DNA from: Trichobilharzia regenti
Taxonomy: Eukaryota; Platyhelminthes; Trematoda; Strigeidida; Schistosomatidae
Direction: 5' to 3'
DNA length: 64,000 nt
Assembly (NCBI GenBank): GCA_944472135.2
Contig: OX235266.1
Span: forward strand, 15,417,925 to 15,481,924
Translations under genes and position numbers: made by a program
In this document: positions 62,600 through 64,000 of the stretch, piece after piece
Layout of the letters: the number at the start of each line of letters is the position of its first letter
How positions within the stretch are numbered: position 1 is the first letter of the stretch
Notes under the pieces: generated by a model
Database searches by the model: none
Seen by the model: only the letters and a program-made list of their open reading frames with translations
Told to the model about the DNA's origin: nothing

Positions 62600-62870
62600 G
62601 ATTGTTTTCCAGGAAAAGTTTCTTCAAAGAATAATTGGGTGTTTTAGATGTAATAAACGTGATAAATGCAAATGCTAAAGAAAAAAAACGGAAAATGAAA
62701 AAAATATAGAAATAAAACAGAACTGCTCAAGAAAATTGAAAACTAAACTATATATGTACAAAATAATATTTCGAAATCTACAGAGAGAAAAAGCACATCA
62801 AAGTTAGTTTCATCCAAATGAACATCCACAAAAATGTGTATATATATAGATCCAAGCCATTAGATTCCTT
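62600..62870 (-). promoter_or_regulatory. Region upstream of GSTO exon 1
   Basis: Repeat-free 270 bases directly upstream of the GSTO start. Expected to hold the 5' UTR or a spliced-leader acceptor (CAATTATTCTTTGAAG on the minus strand ends 26 bases before the ATG) and perhaps the promoter. Inference from position only. Confidence 0.25.
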
Positions 62871-62874
62871 CTCG

Positions 62875-63060
62875 GTCACTGAATGGTCAATAGGTTAACG
62901 TTGTAAACTCAGAAGTTTCTCGGTTCGACACCTGGTGGAGTTGTCATGGGTGAATAGTGTTGACAAAAAGTCAGAAACTAGGACGAAACAGCTGTCCAGT
63001 ACTCCTTGGTTTCCAATGTTCCGCTACAGAACCGATGTCAGCTCGTGATCTAACTTGAAA
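62875..63060 (+). repeat. SINE-C (Sm-alpha-like)
   Basis: TCACTGAATGGTCAATAGGTTAACG head, CGGTTCGACACCTGG box B, AACTAGGACGAAACAGCTGTCCAGTACTCC. The 3' half of the hammerhead (stem II 3' side, GAAA, stem III, cut site) is perfect; the CTGAAGA box is TTGACAA. Confidence 0.75.
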
Positions 63061-64000
63061 AATTTCCTAGCTCCTAATTTCTATCTATTATAACTATATA
63101 CCAATATTACTACTTAAAAATACTACAATTTAAAAGAAGCTATGCGTAAATCTGCAAATCTATACCTAATTATAGGGATGAAATAGTAAAGTTTAGGATC
63201 TATAAGCAAGTTCATAAGCTGTCATGAGTTCTCACTCAATTATCTAACAGTCCAGTGTTTGAACGAATCAGTTAAAATCTGACTGTATCACTTATGTTTC
63301 CAATTCCATCTCAAGATTTTACATTTACATGTGTCATAATTTTGTATGCATATAAAACTTCAAAAGTCAATTCTGGAGAGAGAAATAAAGCCTGGATCAA
63401 TCAACTTTTAACTGGTATTCAAAACCCAGACATCCAAATTTAAAAAACATTGTAAGTCGCAAATAATATTAAAGAATAAGTGCAGTCATAATACATCTTA
63501 GCATCTTTCTCGTCCCTTGGAACACCTATCAGTGTTTGGATAAATAAAAGTGTAGTAGAAACCATCCACAGTTCTATATTAGACCAGCTGACCCAAAAAC
63601 GACACAAAGCCAACACTGAGGAATCTCTTTCAATTATCTATCAGTCAACAGACAAATCGTCAAATACTCCAAACACCTCGTAACTCGCTTAAAACAACCC
63701 GAGTTCTGAGTGAAAAAGAAAAAGGTTGAGTAATTTAGTACTACCCTGGCCTGCTTTAGAAGCTAGAATTTAATAAATTCTGTATTGTTTTCCTTCTTTC
63801 TACTTATATTTAGCTTAGTGCTGTATTTACGCCCGGTATCGCTTATACATAGTATGAACTGATGTCCAATGACTAAAGATTCCAGGTTATTTTTAAAAAG
63901 TCAATGTTGTTAATATCGACAATTTTTTGGATTTTTGCCTGCAGAAACTGATGATGATGGTGACGTAAGCATATGCAGAAATAGTAGCTGAAATGAAACG
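63061..64000. other. No supported gene
   Basis: AT-rich to the window end; no repeat or exon recognised. Confidence 0.4.

Noticed and set aside
63943..64000. CTGATGATGATGGTGACG...GAAACG at the window end as a hammerhead
   Set aside because: Both boxes are present, but no stem I or stem III could be paired, and the window ends right after GAAACG.
1..64000. CRISPR arrays, operons, bacterial or phage genes
   Set aside because: No regularly spaced short repeats and no dense coding; the spliced gene and retroelements are eukaryotic.

Overview
This window looks like nuclear DNA of a flatworm, most probably a schistosome-type blood fluke. It is AT-rich, has no operons or bacterial-style genes, and is packed with broken retroelements. 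The most telling families are Penelope-like elements (PLEs) with GIY-YIG endonuclease remnants, RTE-type LINEs, Ty3/gypsy fragments, and tRNA-derived SINEs whose tail carries a hammerhead ribozyme fold, as in the Sm-alpha family of Schistosoma. The species itself cannot be read from the sequence.

One host gene is supported. A five-exon omega-class glutathione S-transferase lies on the minus strand from 62599 (ATG) to 48110 (stop), 246 codons. The exons join with matching phases and canonical GT/AG borders. Its four introns (2.6-5.3 kb) hold SINEs, LINE fragments, a gypsy pol fragment and a PLE. A repeat-free stretch at 47396-48109 with an AATAAA signal fits its 3' UTR.

Layout: 1-1.8 kb RTE-1 LINE with a long intact RT ORF; 1.8-9.7 kb mostly unassigned DNA with LINE scraps; 9.75-10.17 kb a GTGGG-rich segment; 11.3-13.45 kb a duplicated unknown repeat and a second PLE type; 14.1-35.0 kb two large inverted duplications (arms 14.15-16.70 / 32.79-35.03 and 19.87-22.23 / 26.47-28.51), with PLEs, SINEs and a gypsy gag fragment; 35.2-37.6 kb SINEs, a PLE 3' end, a gypsy pol tail and an RTE-2 tail; 38.29-40.29 kb a compact gypsy element (LTR-gag-pol tail-LTR); 40.5-43.9 kb a nested pile of four insertions; 44-47.4 kb PLE and LINE fragments; 47.4-62.6 kb the GST omega gene; 62.6-64 kb its upstream side with one SINE.

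The most unusual signals are two unrelated classes of retroelement with hammerhead-like ribozymes, the paired inverted duplications that date later insertions, and a gypsy element with an intact gag but almost no pol between near-identical LTRs. Family names are by recognition of motifs only; no database search was possible. Repeat edges are usually good to about 5-20 bases.
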